Below, piece by piece: positions 43,198 through 52,056 of a DNA stretch of 57,808 bases. The first letter of the stretch is position 1, and each line of letters starts with the position of its first letter. A program made the translations under genes and the position numbers. This DNA is from JBFLYN01 sp040756655 (GTDB lineage Bacteria; Bacillota; Sulfobacillia; UBA8153). Location: assembly GCA_040756655.1 (NCBI GenBank), contig JBFLYN010000020.1, positions 1 through 57,808 of the forward strand. Reading direction: 5' to 3'. The notes under the pieces were generated by a model. That model had not been told where the DNA came from. It searched no databases and saw nothing but the letters and a program-made list of their open reading frames with translations.

Positions 43198-45043
43198 GAG
43201 AGTGCTGAAAAGTATACCCTCATAGGGTCTTGCAGTACCGGAATTGGGGTGTTGGATGTCCAATCCTCACTAACAGCAGCATTGTTGGGGGGATGGCAGA
43301 TGCTCAAGCGTAAGAAGCCACAGTTAGGATTCTGGACTTGGAGGCGGCAGAGGGCTTGCGAGGGAGACCCATTGTTCCCCGGGACAGCATCTACCACGCT
43401 CTGTCCGAGGCCGATGACATCTTCGACGACGCGTTGTTCGCGCCCGCCTATGCCCGGGTAGGCCGACCGGCTATCTCACCAGGGCTGCTCACCAAGGTGT
43501 TGCTGTTGTAGCATATGGAGGGTATCTCCGATCGGGAAGCGGAGGCCCGGGCCCGGTATGACCTGCGGTGGAAGAAGGCCCTGCGGTTGGCCATCGACGA
43601 GGCCGGGTTTGAGAGCAGTACCCTATCGGTGTTTCGGACCCGGCTGCTGGCCAACGCGTTAGAAGCCACGGTGTTCCAGCAGATACCGGAGACCGCCGCC
43701 GACCGGGGTCTTCTGCAGCGCGAAGCCGCCCTGCAGGTGGTAGACTCCACTCATACGCTGGGGGCGGGAGAGGTACAGGACACCTATACCCTGCTCTGTG
43801 AGGTCATACGGAAACTGCTGCGGGTACTGAACCGGCGGATGGATTTCGTGGCACGGCTGACTAAACCACTGCGCCTGGACTATGGGGGTAAAGCCAAGAA
43901 GCCCAAGATCGACTGGAACGATCCCGAGACCAAGCAGCAACTGCTGTCCGATCTGGTGGCCGATGCCAAGTAAGTGCTGGTCGCCACCGCAGCTGTCAGC
44001 CTGACTCCGGCAGAAACGCGGTTGGTAGAAATGCTGGGCATCGTGGCCACCCAAGACATCAGCGAGAAACAAGGCCGAGTGGTGTTGAAGCAAGGGGTAG
44101 CCAAAGACCGGGTGATCTCCACCACGGACCCGAAGATGTGTCATGGTCGTAAGTCGCGCGCCCGTGAGTTCGACGGTTACCAAGACCCATACGGTCGTGG
44201 ATGTCAGAAGTGAGATTATCACAAGCGCGGCAGTTACCCCCGGGAATGCTCATGACTCTGAGGCGGCGCCCAGCTGGTGGATGCACAGTCGCCGGAGCTG
44301 CGGCCTCAAGTGCTCATCGGAGATACCGCCCACGAGACCGGGCAGGTACGCGCCGATCTGGCCGCCCGCCAGCTGCAGGTGGTAGCTTCGGTGCCGCAAG
44401 GCCCACCTCCGGCGGGGCGGTTTCCCAAAACGGCGTTCATCATTGACCTGGTAGCACAGACCTGTAGCTGTCCAGCGGGAGAGCTGGCCATCGAGAAACA
44501 CTATAGTCGCCAGGGGCGATTGAAGGCGTTTGCGTTTAGCAATGCGGGCGGTGTCCCCTCAAGGGCCAGTGCACGCAGAGCAAGCATCAACGACGCATAG
44601 TGACGGTACATGCTCATGAGCAGCACCTGCAGCAAGGGCGTGCCTTTGCCAAGACGGAGGCGTATGCCGAGCTTTACGGTAAACGGCATCTGGTCGAGGG
44701 CAAACAGGCCGAACTGGTGAGGCATGGAATGAGGAAAGCCCGCTACCTTGGGCAAAGGAAGGTAACCCTGCAGGCGTATATGGTGGCAGCCATGGTCAAT
44801 TTCAAACGGCTCTTAACGTTGATGCGCCAGCAGGCAGTCGCTCACGCCCTGCTGGCACCGGCCTAAACGAGATCACCATGCCCCAATAGGCCCCCGAGGA
44901 AGGTCAAAAAGGGGCAGCCGTTGGGCATTGGTGCACTCGGATAAGCAAAGAATGTGTACCCGGGTTTCGCAATGGAATCATTGCCCAGCTCTACAGGATC
45001 GGGAGCCCAATCACACTCAAAACCCGTTTTGTTCAGCACTGTC
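43198..45043. mobile_element. IS1182-family insertion sequence remnant
   Basis: The ~1.85 kb element is bounded by inverted repeats GAGAGTGCTGAA (43198-43209) and TTCAGCACTGTC (45032-45043), 11 of 12 bases complementary, with a CTAG duplication at each edge. Its single transposase gene is broken in several places, so the element is dead. It lies between the YyaL gene and the four-gene membrane cassette. Confidence 0.85.
43300..44866 (+). pseudogene. IS1182-family transposase, multiply broken
   Basis: The reading opens MLKRKKPQLGFW and shifts frame to DLEAAEGLRGRPIVPRDS, the usual IS1182 start. It runs through GRPAISPGLLTKVLLL, meets TAG at 43509, and resumes at MEGISDREAEARARYDLRWK. A further stop at 43971 and frame changes near 44140-44280 and 44600 split the rest, which ends with QAYMVAAMVNFKRLLTL. 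Order and motifs match a full-length transposase, so this is decay rather than truncation. Confidence 0.88.
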
Positions 45044-45047
45044 CTAG

Positions 45048-45676
45048 CTAGTAACCCGTCGTAGGGCAACGGTGCCCGGCGGCATGGAATCACAAGGCGC
45101 AGGCATGTTAGGAGCTCCAGGGCTGCAAGCCCTTGGGAAAGCGTGAAGGTCTAGAGGCACTTGCGTGCCACGGCCAAGGCATCTACTCCGTGGTCCGCTG
45201 CGTACAACTGGCCCGAGTCGCCAGGTATCTAGCATGGCCGGGGTGAGTTACCCCGCAAGGTGGGTACCTTGAGAAAGACTACTTTGCAGCGAACCCCGGA
45301 TTGCCTGGTTACCATAGTGTCTGATCTTGAGAGCCTGCTGGTTGGCTAGTTTGCGCCGTTCACGGTCCGGCCGCCATGACCCCTGCGCCAGGTGGTGGGT
45401 GTAGGGCGGAGGCCTGTTACTGCCTGGTCGATGACCGTGGAATACGAGAGTGCCTTGTTGAATACCCTTCAAGCGGACAAAGCTGGTGGACTACAGCCTA
45501 CGTTAGTGTAATAACCCCATGAAAGGAAAAAACTTTCTCTTTTGCCTTGGCACTAGCAGGAAGTAGAGTGACTATTGCCGAATATACATCTCCTGGATAG
45601 GTTCCTGTCCGGCAAACTAGCACTTCCTTGCTGGCCTTGCCGGGTTAACTCCAGCCGAAAGGAGGTGAATTCGTAA
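45048..45676. other. Gene-free stretch upstream of the membrane cassette
   Basis: No convincing coding region is seen on either strand in these ~630 bases. A minus-strand reading at 45248-45472 resembles no family I know. Two small hairpins lie at 45240-45254 (GGGGT / ACCCC) and 45257-45270 (AAGGT / ACCTT). A nested inverted repeat at 45609-45643 (CCGGCAA / TTGCCGG, with AGCA / TGCT inside) sits just upstream of the ribosome site of the next gene. It could be regulatory or the trace of an older mobile element. No strong sigma-A promoter is visible. Confidence 0.5.
45609..45643 (+). promoter_or_regulatory. Nested inverted repeat in the leader of the membrane cassette
   Basis: CCGGCAA (45609-45615) pairs with TTGCCGG (45637-45643), with AGCA / TGCT pairing inside. 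It ends about 16 bases before the AAAGGAGGTG ribosome site of the first cassette gene and has no T-run after it. Confidence 0.35.
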
Positions 45677-46513
45677 ATGCTAATGCTTCTTGCCGCTGCC
45701 GCTCCTGCTCCGCCGAAGTGGGGCTTCATCCGTCCGGTGGATCATGCCACCTCAGGTCTGTTTGTAACCCTTATCATGGGCTTTCTGACCTGGTTGATGA
45801 TCACCCGGGCCCGGGCTGGTCTCCCCATTCCTGCCATCAGGAAAATCGCCGGCCTGGAAGCCATCGACGAGGCGGTGGGCCGTGCCACGGAAATGGGTCG
45901 CCCGGTTCACATCTCCGACTTCGACGCGGATCTCCAGTACCCGAGCACCTGGGCATTCTGGGCCTATCTGGCTCACACGGCCAAGCTCTGCGCCCAGTAC
46001 GACACCAGGATCATCAACTGCAACCGTGACTACCTGGTGATCTCGGTGAACGAGGAGATCATCCAGCAGGCCTACCTGGAGGCGGGTCGCCCGGATGCCT
46101 TCAACCGTGACGACGTCCGCTTCTACTCCAGCCGCCAGTTCGCGTGGGCCGCTGCTGTGTGTGGGATGCTCCATCGCGAGAAACCCGCCGCCAGCTTGCT
46201 CATCGGCTTCTTCTATGCCGAGTCGCTGATCCTGGCCGAAGCCGGTAACCTTATCGGCGCCATCCAGATCGCGGCCACTGAGTCCACTGCACAGCTGCCG
46301 TTTTTCGTCGCTGCCTGCGACTACACCATGATCGGCGAGGAAATGTACGCCGGAGCAGCCTACCTGTCGCGCGAGCCGGTGATGACCGGGACCGTGGTAG
46401 CCCAGGACGTGGTGAAGATGATGGTATATGCCATCTTCGTAGTCGGCACTCTGGTGCAGACCTTCACGCCCGCTGGTGGGAAGAACTTCCTGAACGAGTG
46501 GCTGAAGTTCTAG
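45677..46513 (+). CDS. DUF6754-type membrane protein (cassette gene 1)
   Basis: The 278-residue protein has an N-terminal membrane helix (residues ~25-43), a soluble alpha/beta region (residues ~50-165, with IRKIAGLEAIDEAVGRATEMG and VHISDFDADLQYPSTWAFWA), and hydrophobic helices at ~172-225 and ~240-265. The pattern resembles DUF6754 proteins, found in some Firmicutes, Chloroflexi and archaea and not functionally assigned. A near-perfect AAAGGAGGTG ribosome site precedes ATG 45677. Three further membrane-protein genes follow in the same direction. Confidence 0.7.
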   Translation: MLMLLAAAAPAPPKWGFIRPVDHATSGLFVTLIMGFLTWLMITRARAGLPIPAIRKIAGLEAIDEAVGRATEMGRPVHISDFDADLQYPSTWAFWAYLAHTAKLCAQYDTRIINCNRDYLVISVNEEIIQQAYLEAGRPDAFNRDDVRFYSSRQFAWAAAVCGMLHREKPAASLLIGFFYAESLILAEAGNLIGAIQIAATESTAQLPFFVAACDYTMIGEEMYAGAAYLSREPVMTGTVVAQDVVKMMVYAIFVVGTLVQTFTPAGGKNFLNEWLKF

Positions 46514-46549
46514 TGCTCGGAGGAATTCCCGAAGAAAGGAGGTATATCA

Positions 46550-47185
46550 ATGCGCCGGGAAGTTCCAATTTTCATTGCCACCGTGGTAGCGCTGTACGCG
46601 TTCGTCTGGCAGGTTTCACACCACGCATGGAATACAGGGTGGCTTACACAGACCGACCTGTGGCGGACATTCATGGTCCAAGTGGCGGTGTTCTTGGGTG
46701 CCATAAACCTCACGCGGCTACACGCCAACAACATACGCCGCCGTCGGGAGCACTGGATCTTCAGCGTGATATGTATCGTCGTGCTTTGGTCCTATATGGC
46801 ACTTGGGATGCTTGGGAACGGCCTGTTTACGTCCGGAGGTAACAACCTCCCCACGTACCGCTGGATCCACGACGCCATGCTGGTTCCCATCGACTCTGCC
46901 ATATTCTCCCTGTTGGCTTTCTTCATCGCGTCTGCCGCCTACCGCGCCTTCAGGGTGCGGACGCGTGAAGCCACAGCCATGCTGGTAGTGGCCGTCATCA
47001 TCATGCTGTCTAACGTGCCCGTGGGCGAGGTCATCTGGTCCAAGTTCCCCACCCTGGGCCAGTGGATCCTCAAGTTCCCCAACGCTGCGGGCATGCGCGG
47101 TATCCAGATCGGTGTTTTCTTGGGTACTTTCGCTGCCACTCTGAGGTTGTTCCTCGGACTGGAGAGGAAATACCTTGGTGCATGA
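46550..47185 (+). CDS. Six-helix membrane protein (cassette gene 2)
   Basis: The 211-residue protein has six likely transmembrane helices and short basic loops (HANNIRRRREHW after the second helix). I recognise no catalytic motif and no family with confidence. An AAAGGAGG ribosome site precedes ATG 46550. The gap to gene 1 is 36 bases and to gene 3 is 59 bases, consistent with one transcript. The C-terminal region GMRGIQIGVFLGTFAATLRL resembles a channel- or scaffold-type helix, but that is only an impression. Confidence 0.65.
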   Translation: MRREVPIFIATVVALYAFVWQVSHHAWNTGWLTQTDLWRTFMVQVAVFLGAINLTRLHANNIRRRREHWIFSVICIVVLWSYMALGMLGNGLFTSGGNNLPTYRWIHDAMLVPIDSAIFSLLAFFIASAAYRAFRVRTREATAMLVVAVIIMLSNVPVGEVIWSKFPTLGQWILKFPNAAGMRGIQIGVFLGTFAATLRLFLGLERKYLGA

Positions 47186-47244
47186 TTACCGCTGTCCAGG
47201 CGGGATGAACGGAATTACTCTACCGGAGAAAGGAGGAAAGACCG

Positions 47245-48078
47245 GTGTCTATTTGGGAGCGTTTTGATCGAATTGACGCGCGCTGGATCTACCTGTTCAT
47301 GGCCCTGGCTCTGATACTACCAGTACTCAGGCCCATTGGCATGCCAATGTCGGTGAATCCCCAGCTCACGCAGCCGTTCTACGACTGGATCGAGAAGGAA
47401 CTCCCGCCTAACTCGCTGGTGATCATGGATGCGGCGTACAGCGGCGGCTCGGCAGCAGAGTGCGACCCGCAGATGGCCGCCAATTTCCGGCACCTGATGA
47501 AGAAGGGTCACAAAGTAGTGCTCATCGCTCAGTGGGAGCTGGGAGCGAGGCTCTCCAAGAACGTGGTTGACGCCGTGGCCAGAGAAGTCGGTGCCGTGTA
47601 CGGCAGAGACTATGTGGTGGCTGGCTGGCGGGCTGGCGGCACGCCATGGATGCGCTCTCTTCAGGATGACTTCTGGGCGGGCATGACTGGTGTTGACATC
47701 GACGGTACGTCCCTTGGAGAGTTTCCTTTAATGCAGAGGCTCAAGGCCATCAAGCCTGACCAGGTCGCTGGTATCATCATCTATTCCGCGGGTTCTCCCG
47801 GGATCTCTACCTATACCCAGTTCTTCCCGGAGTTCCCGCTGTACGTAGGCAACGTGGCGGTGCAGGTGCCCGGCAATATGCCCCTGCTCCAGGCCAGGCA
47901 GGTGCTGGGCATGCTCTCCGGGCTGCGTGGAGCAGCCGAGTATGAGAAACTCATCGGCGAGCCCGGCCGCGCCACCAAGCTCATGGATGCGCAGTCCGTG
48001 GCGCACATGCTCATCATCATCCTGATCGTCCTAGGTAACATTGGCTACATCGTGAAGAACAGGCAGAAGTCTGCTTAG
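47245..48078 (+). CDS. Membrane-anchored alpha/beta protein (cassette gene 3)
   Basis: The 277-residue protein has one membrane helix near each end (residues ~12-32 and ~250-270) and a soluble domain of about 210 residues between them. That domain alternates strands and helices like a Rossmann-type fold (NSLVIMDAAYSGGSAAECD, HKVVLIAQWELGARL, VAGIIIYSAGSPGISTYTQF). No nucleotide-binding P-loop or known catalytic triad is visible. With both helices crossing once, the domain could face either side. GTG 47245 follows AAAGGAGG. Function unknown. Confidence 0.65.
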   Translation: MSIWERFDRIDARWIYLFMALALILPVLRPIGMPMSVNPQLTQPFYDWIEKELPPNSLVIMDAAYSGGSAAECDPQMAANFRHLMKKGHKVVLIAQWELGARLSKNVVDAVAREVGAVYGRDYVVAGWRAGGTPWMRSLQDDFWAGMTGVDIDGTSLGEFPLMQRLKAIKPDQVAGIIIYSAGSPGISTYTQFFPEFPLYVGNVAVQVPGNMPLLQARQVLGMLSGLRGAAEYEKLIGEPGRATKLMDAQSVAHMLIIILIVLGNIGYIVKNRQKSA

Positions 48079-48129
48079 AACCGGCCGGTAAAGGGAGTCC
48101 ATTCTCGCTAGGTAAGGAGGTGAACATGC

Positions 48130-48768
48130 ATGTCAAGAGACCCGAAAGTCTGGGTCACGGCCATCATGACCCTGATGATCTATAGCTACCTCTGGAAAGA
48201 GAACCCTGCCTACCGGCTGGCCGAGCACGTCTTCTTGGGATTGGCCGCTGCCCACGCTGTTGTGCTCACCTGGGACACGGCTCTTTTGCCCAGAATTCAC
48301 AACGATATCATCGCCCAGGGGAAGTGGCAGTTCGTCCTCTTCGGGCTGCTGGGCCTGCTTATGTATACCAGGCTCACTTCAGCCAAGTGGAGCTGGCTGT
48401 CCAGATACCCCATTGCCATAAGCGTAGGTTACGGCGTCGGATACAGCCTGGCGGTTCTGCCCCGTCCCTGGCTGATCCAGGTCCGGAACTCGTTCCGGGA
48501 CCTATGGGTGGTCAAAAACGGGGTTTTCCAGGCTCAGGCCACCTTTGACGAGTGGGTGTTCTTCATCTGTCTCATGACGGTGTTGAGCTACTTCTTCTTC
48601 ACCGTTGCCCGCGACCTGAAGTTCGTGAGGGGCAGCTCACTCATCGGTCGTTACGCCATCATGGTAGCCCTGGGTGCCGCCTTCGGCAATACTGTCCAGG
48701 GCCGTATCTCCCTGTTCCTGGGTCGCCTGCAGTACCTGCTCATCGACTGGCTGGGTTTCGTCATCTAG
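48130..48768 (+). CDS. Six-helix membrane protein (cassette gene 4)
   Basis: The 212-residue protein has about six hydrophobic helices and two charged loops (LPRPWLIQVRNSFRDLWVV and VARDLKFVRGSS). It resembles no family I can name. The TAAGGAGGTG ribosome site before ATG 48130 is as strong as those of the other three genes. A perfect terminator follows, closing the cassette. The uniformly strong ribosome sites suggest the four proteins are made in quantity and in step, as for a stable complex. Confidence 0.65.
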   Translation: MSRDPKVWVTAIMTLMIYSYLWKENPAYRLAEHVFLGLAAAHAVVLTWDTALLPRIHNDIIAQGKWQFVLFGLLGLLMYTRLTSAKWSWLSRYPIAISVGYGVGYSLAVLPRPWLIQVRNSFRDLWVVKNGVFQAQATFDEWVFFICLMTVLSYFFFTVARDLKFVRGSSLIGRYAIMVALGAAFGNTVQGRISLFLGRLQYLLIDWLGFVI

Positions 48769-48779
48769 GCATGGATACA

Positions 48780-48816
48780 GGAAGCGCCCGTCGGTCGACG
48801 GGCGCTTCCCTCTTTC
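48780..48816 (+). terminator. Strong intrinsic terminator of the membrane cassette
   Basis: GGAAGCGCCCGTC (48780-48792) pairs perfectly with GACGGGCGCTTCC (48797-48809) around a four-base loop, followed by CTCTTTC. Confidence 0.9.
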
Positions 48817-48831
48817 CCTTGATGCCACTGT

Positions 48832-49431
48832 CTACATAGCCCGGCTGAGTCCGGGCCAGTGGTCCAGCACCAGTTGGGACCAGGACTCAAACTCGGGCCG
48901 CAGCGCCAAAAGCTGAGAGTACGGGGCGAATTCGCCCCTCATCTGCCGCGTCTCTCTCACCCTGACGCGGGCCGGGTCGACCTGGGCCAGGCCCAGGAGC
49001 CCGGCGTGGACGCGCCCCACCGGGCGTCCGTCATCGTTGATAAAGGCCACCCAGGTCACGTCGGGTTCACAGTCCAAGAAGAGCTCTTCGTGCAGTTCCC
49101 GGCGGGCATTGGCGGCCAACAGACCGGTGAATCCCGGCTCCCCGGGGGCCGGGTTCATGTGGCCACCGATGCCAAGAGACAAGAGCCCGTGCAGTCTAGA
49201 CTCACTCTGGGCAGACAGCCGGCGCACGCACAGGATGTGCTTGGCGTCGAACAGGACCACATAGGGGATGATCTGCTTGAACGAAGGATCGTCTTCCACC
49301 GCAGAGCGGGGCCGGAACTGACCATGGTTCCGGCACCTGTGCAGGAAATCTCCTGGGGAAGTCGAAAGCCCCTGGGGAGGAGACCCTGAGAAGAGTAGGT
49401 CCCGCTTTACGACATACACTAGTTCTTCCAT
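48832..49431 (-). CDS. Nudix-domain hydrolase
   Basis: The 199-residue protein contains a Nudix box variant (GIGGHMNP, then ANARRELHEELFLD with the REL-EE core at 111-116). Nudix enzymes split nucleoside diphosphates linked to another group. The N-terminal ~50 residues are extra and contain CRNHGQFRPRSAVEDD, as in a family annotated as phosphoesterase-type Nudix proteins. ATG 49431 lies 36 bases from the divergent isochorismatase gene, so a shared control region is possible. Confidence 0.85.
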   Translation of the reverse strand: MEELVYVVKRDLLFSGSPPQGLSTSPGDFLHRCRNHGQFRPRSAVEDDPSFKQIIPYVVLFDAKHILCVRRLSAQSESRLHGLLSLGIGGHMNPAPGEPGFTGLLAANARRELHEELFLDCEPDVTWVAFINDDGRPVGRVHAGLLGLAQVDPARVRVRETRQMRGEFAPYSQLLALRPEFESWSQLVLDHWPGLSRAM

Positions 49432-49466
49432 GTGCCCTCCTTTGAAGTGAGACGGGAGGTATCGCC

Positions 49467-49985
49467 ATGAGTCAAGCGCTGGTGGTTGTGGACATGCTGG
49501 TAGACTTCATGGACCCAGGTGGTAGGCTGTTCTGCGGAGCTGCTGCCCGTACCATCGTGCCCCGGGTGGCAGAACTCATCGAGGAGGCCCGGCGGGATGG
49601 CACTCCAGTGATCTTCATCGCCGACCGCCACCTGTCCAGTGACCCGGAGTTTGCCATGTTCCCGCCCCACTGTATCGCAGGCACCCAGGGTGCCGAAGTG
49701 GTGGATGAGCTCCGGCCCCTGCCCGCAGAGAGGGTCATAGCCAAGCGGCGGTTTTCCGCATTCTACGGCACCGACCTGGACCTTACCCTGCGCGAACTGG
49801 GCGTTGACCAACTGGTGCTGGTGGGAGTCTGCACCAATATCTGCATTCTCTACACGGCCGCCGATGCTTGCATGCGCCACTATCGAGTAGTGGTCCCCAG
49901 GGATGCCGTGGCTTCCTTCGACGAGGATGCCCATGGGTGGGCATTGCGCCAGCTCGAGACGGTGCTGGGTGCCACGATAGTCTAG
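49467..49985 (+). CDS. Isochorismatase-like cysteine hydrolase (nicotinamidase type)
   Basis: The 172-residue protein carries the catalytic triad of the family: Asp9 (VVVDMLVDF), Lys93 (IAKRRFSAF) and Cys126 (VGVCTNICILYT). The DFMDPGG start and the CTNICI context fit nicotinamidases, which release nicotinic acid for NAD salvage, but the metal-binding HxxxD motif typical of PncA is only partly visible. ATG 49467 has AGACGGGAGG upstream. Confidence 0.85.
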   Translation: MSQALVVVDMLVDFMDPGGRLFCGAAARTIVPRVAELIEEARRDGTPVIFIADRHLSSDPEFAMFPPHCIAGTQGAEVVDELRPLPAERVIAKRRFSAFYGTDLDLTLRELGVDQLVLVGVCTNICILYTAADACMRHYRVVVPRDAVASFDEDAHGWALRQLETVLGATIV

Positions 49986-49998
49986 GAGGTGACTGCTT

Positions 49999-50736
49999 TT
50001 GCAGCTGAAGATCATCGGGCGGAATTCCCCCTTTCCGGCGCCGGGCGCAGCCTGCGTTGGATACCTCCTGGAACACCAGGGTGAACACGTGCTTTTAGAC
50101 TGCGGCAGCGGGGTGCTGAGCAAGCTTGGCCACTGGTTGCCGCTGGCGGAGCTCACCCACGTGGTCCTCAGCCACCTGCACGGTGATCACTGCTCAGACC
50201 TGTTTGTGCTCAGGTATGCCGCTGACGCGCGGCTCAGGTGGGGCTGGAACGACCAGCCCGTGAAAGTCTACGCTCCAGCGGAACCTGCCGGCGAGTACGG
50301 GCGGATACCCTACCGGGACGCCATGGTGGCAGAACCCATAGCCCCCGGCGGGACCCTGCAACTCGGTCCCTTTTGGTTTGAGTTCTTCCCAGTTGCCCAC
50401 GCTTTGCCTGGCGTTGCCATGCGCATCACTGCCGGTGACCGGACTCTGGCCTACTCGGGCGACAGCGGGCCATGCGACGGCGTGGTGGAGGCTGCCCGCC
50501 AAGCGGATCTCTTCCTGTGCGAAGCCACCCTGCGCGACCAGGATGGCCCCGGTTACCGCCTGGGACACTTGACCGGAGGGGAAGCCGGCCAGCTGGCGGC
50601 AAAGGCAGGTGCCCGCCGCCTCTTGCTCACGCACTTCTTTCCTGGGTTCGACCCGAACGAGCGGGGGGCCGAAGCCCGCAGGCAGTTTCCCGGCCCGGTG
50701 GAAGTAGCGAGGGAGGGAGAGATCTACCAGGTCTAG
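49999..50736 (+). CDS. Metallo-beta-lactamase-fold hydrolase (RNase Z-like)
   Basis: The 245-residue protein has the metal motif SHLHGDH (His59, His61, Asp63, His64), and AYSGDSGPC and LTHFFP supply further ligands. The arrangement resembles RNase Z / PhnP-like phosphodiesterases. TTG 49999 follows TAGGAGGTG; it lies 13 bases after the isochorismatase stop, so the two are probably co-transcribed. Confidence 0.85.
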   Translation: MQLKIIGRNSPFPAPGAACVGYLLEHQGEHVLLDCGSGVLSKLGHWLPLAELTHVVLSHLHGDHCSDLFVLRYAADARLRWGWNDQPVKVYAPAEPAGEYGRIPYRDAMVAEPIAPGGTLQLGPFWFEFFPVAHALPGVAMRITAGDRTLAYSGDSGPCDGVVEAARQADLFLCEATLRDQDGPGYRLGHLTGGEAGQLAAKAGARRLLLTHFFPGFDPNERGAEARRQFPGPVEVAREGEIYQV

Positions 50737-51122
50737 TCGCGTATCCCCCGGGCTTCGTAGTGGTATTTGACCAGGTGCAAGAGGTCCAGCCTGACACTAC
50801 CTGCAGCCGAGAGGGTGAGGGTGTAAGAACGACTTAGGTTGGTCATCTCACGAAACGCCAGGAAATCCCCGGCCGTTACCCGGCCGGCAGCTGCTACCAG
50901 CGAGGTGAGGTGACCGGGTCCTTGGGCCCACACCTCCACCAGCGCGTCGCTCCCCTTGCCCATAATGGTAAAGCGGACTCTAAACCGGGAATCGCCAAAG
51001 TAGATTCCCTGGCCCTTATCCCCAAATGTTGCGCTGCCTGTGTGCCACCTGGAAGCCACCGCCGCCAACCCCAGTGCCCCCGGCTCGTCCGGACTCTCGA
51101 TGACCACCAGGGGCAGGGGCAT
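50733..51122 (-). CDS. Hypothetical protein (start uncertain)
   Basis: The 129-residue protein from ATG 51122 has no signal peptide, membrane helix or motif that I recognise; it is mostly beta-strand-like. ATG 51122 has no ribosome site. Coding-like sequence continues in frame upstream (STRKLAVSLKAFDTGPGG) to an ATA codon at 51185, seven to eight bases after GGGAGGG; a TAG stops the frame ~15 bases further up. The true start could therefore be the non-standard ATA, giving about 150 residues. The 3' end overlaps the stop of the convergent metallo-hydrolase gene. Confidence 0.55.
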   Translation of the reverse strand: MPLPLVVIESPDEPGALGLAAVASRWHTGSATFGDKGQGIYFGDSRFRVRFTIMGKGSDALVEVWAQGPGHLTSLVAAAGRVTAGDFLAFREMTNLSRSYTLTLSAAGSVRLDLLHLVKYHYEARGIRD

Positions 51123-51264
51123 CCCGCCCGGACCGGTGTCGAAGGCTTTGAGCGAGACCGCCAGCTTCCTCGTTGAGTATTGTATGGCGCTTCCCTCCCA
51201 CTACCGCGGTCTTACCGTCTCCCGTGGTGATTCGCCGCCCTGGGCGCCACTACCTCCCAGACAG

Positions 51265-51293
51265 TCATAGGCGGAGAATGGGACAAATATGAT
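51265..51293 (+). promoter_or_regulatory. Candidate sigma-E promoter of spoIVFA-spoIVFB
   Basis: TCATAGG (51265-51271) and AATATGAT (51286-51293), spaced by 14 bases, resemble the mother-cell sigma-E boxes. In Bacillus the spoIVF operon is sigma-E dependent. Confidence 0.3.
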
Positions 51294-51352
51294 GTTAGCG
51301 CAAAGATTAGCGACCGGGTCCCCTGGCCTGTTCGCCCTGGGAGGGACAGGTT

Positions 51353-52051
51353 ATGCCAGCATACACGCGCCGCCCCCGCCCACGTTCCCCGGTCCGGCGC
51401 CGGAAGCTGCCGTCCTCGCGTTGGAAAGGGTTAACCCTCCAGGCTCTGGCGGCGGGCGTGGCTTTTACCGTGGTCTTCTGTGTCACTCTATTGCCCGAAC
51501 CTTGGTCCGCTTCCCTGGTCGGACCAGTCCGGTCCATCCTCACCTGGGAATATGACTTCCTGGGTGCGTTCAGGAACCTCTCCCAGGTCAACCTGCCTGT
51601 GGACCTTAGCTTGGACCGCCTGCGCCGGTTCTGGGGCATCTACCCCTTACCTGACGCCGGGAGCATGACCTGGCCGGCAGGAGGTCCCGTGGTGGCCACC
51701 TTTGGTTGGCAATCCCCGAGCCCCGGCGGGCAGGCGCTGTCAGACGGCATAGACATCTCCGCGGCGGCGGGCAGCCCGGTCCGGGCGGCGCTGGCGGGAA
51801 CGGTAACCGCCGTACGTTCCAGTCCGGTATATGGGATGGTCATCGAGATCGACCACGGCAACGGCCTGACCACCCTCTATGGCCGGTGTGATGAGGCGAG
51901 GGTGGCCCCCCGGCAAAGGGTAGATAAAGGACAGATCATCGCCAGCGTGGCCCGGTCGCCCACCGGCCGTCACCAGTTATACTTCGAGGTCCGCCTCTCG
52001 GGGCAGGCAGTGGACCCCTTGCGGTGGCTGCCGGCGGAAACGTCGCCCTGA
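51353..52051 (+). CDS. spoIVFA: SpoIVFA-like degenerate M23 peptidase
   Basis: The 232-residue protein has a basic N-terminus, one membrane helix (residues ~28-48) and a C-terminal LytM (M23) fold. The zinc-binding HxGID appears as SDGID (Ser130) and the HLH motif as QLY (208-210), so it cannot be an active endopeptidase. SpoIVFA of Bacillus is also a degenerate M23 protein that holds SpoIVFB inactive until the forespore signals. Its place directly upstream of the M50 protease supports this call. GGGAGG lies before ATG 51353. Confidence 0.85.
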   Translation: MPAYTRRPRPRSPVRRRKLPSSRWKGLTLQALAAGVAFTVVFCVTLLPEPWSASLVGPVRSILTWEYDFLGAFRNLSQVNLPVDLSLDRLRRFWGIYPLPDAGSMTWPAGGPVVATFGWQSPSPGGQALSDGIDISAAAGSPVRAALAGTVTAVRSSPVYGMVIEIDHGNGLTTLYGRCDEARVAPRQRVDKGQIIASVARSPTGRHQLYFEVRLSGQAVDPLRWLPAETSP

Positions 52052-52056
52052 CCAGC

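Noticed and set aside
45248..45472. 74-residue minus-strand reading in the spacer before the membrane cassette
   Set aside because: No ribosome site, no recognisable motif and a composition like random GC-rich sequence.
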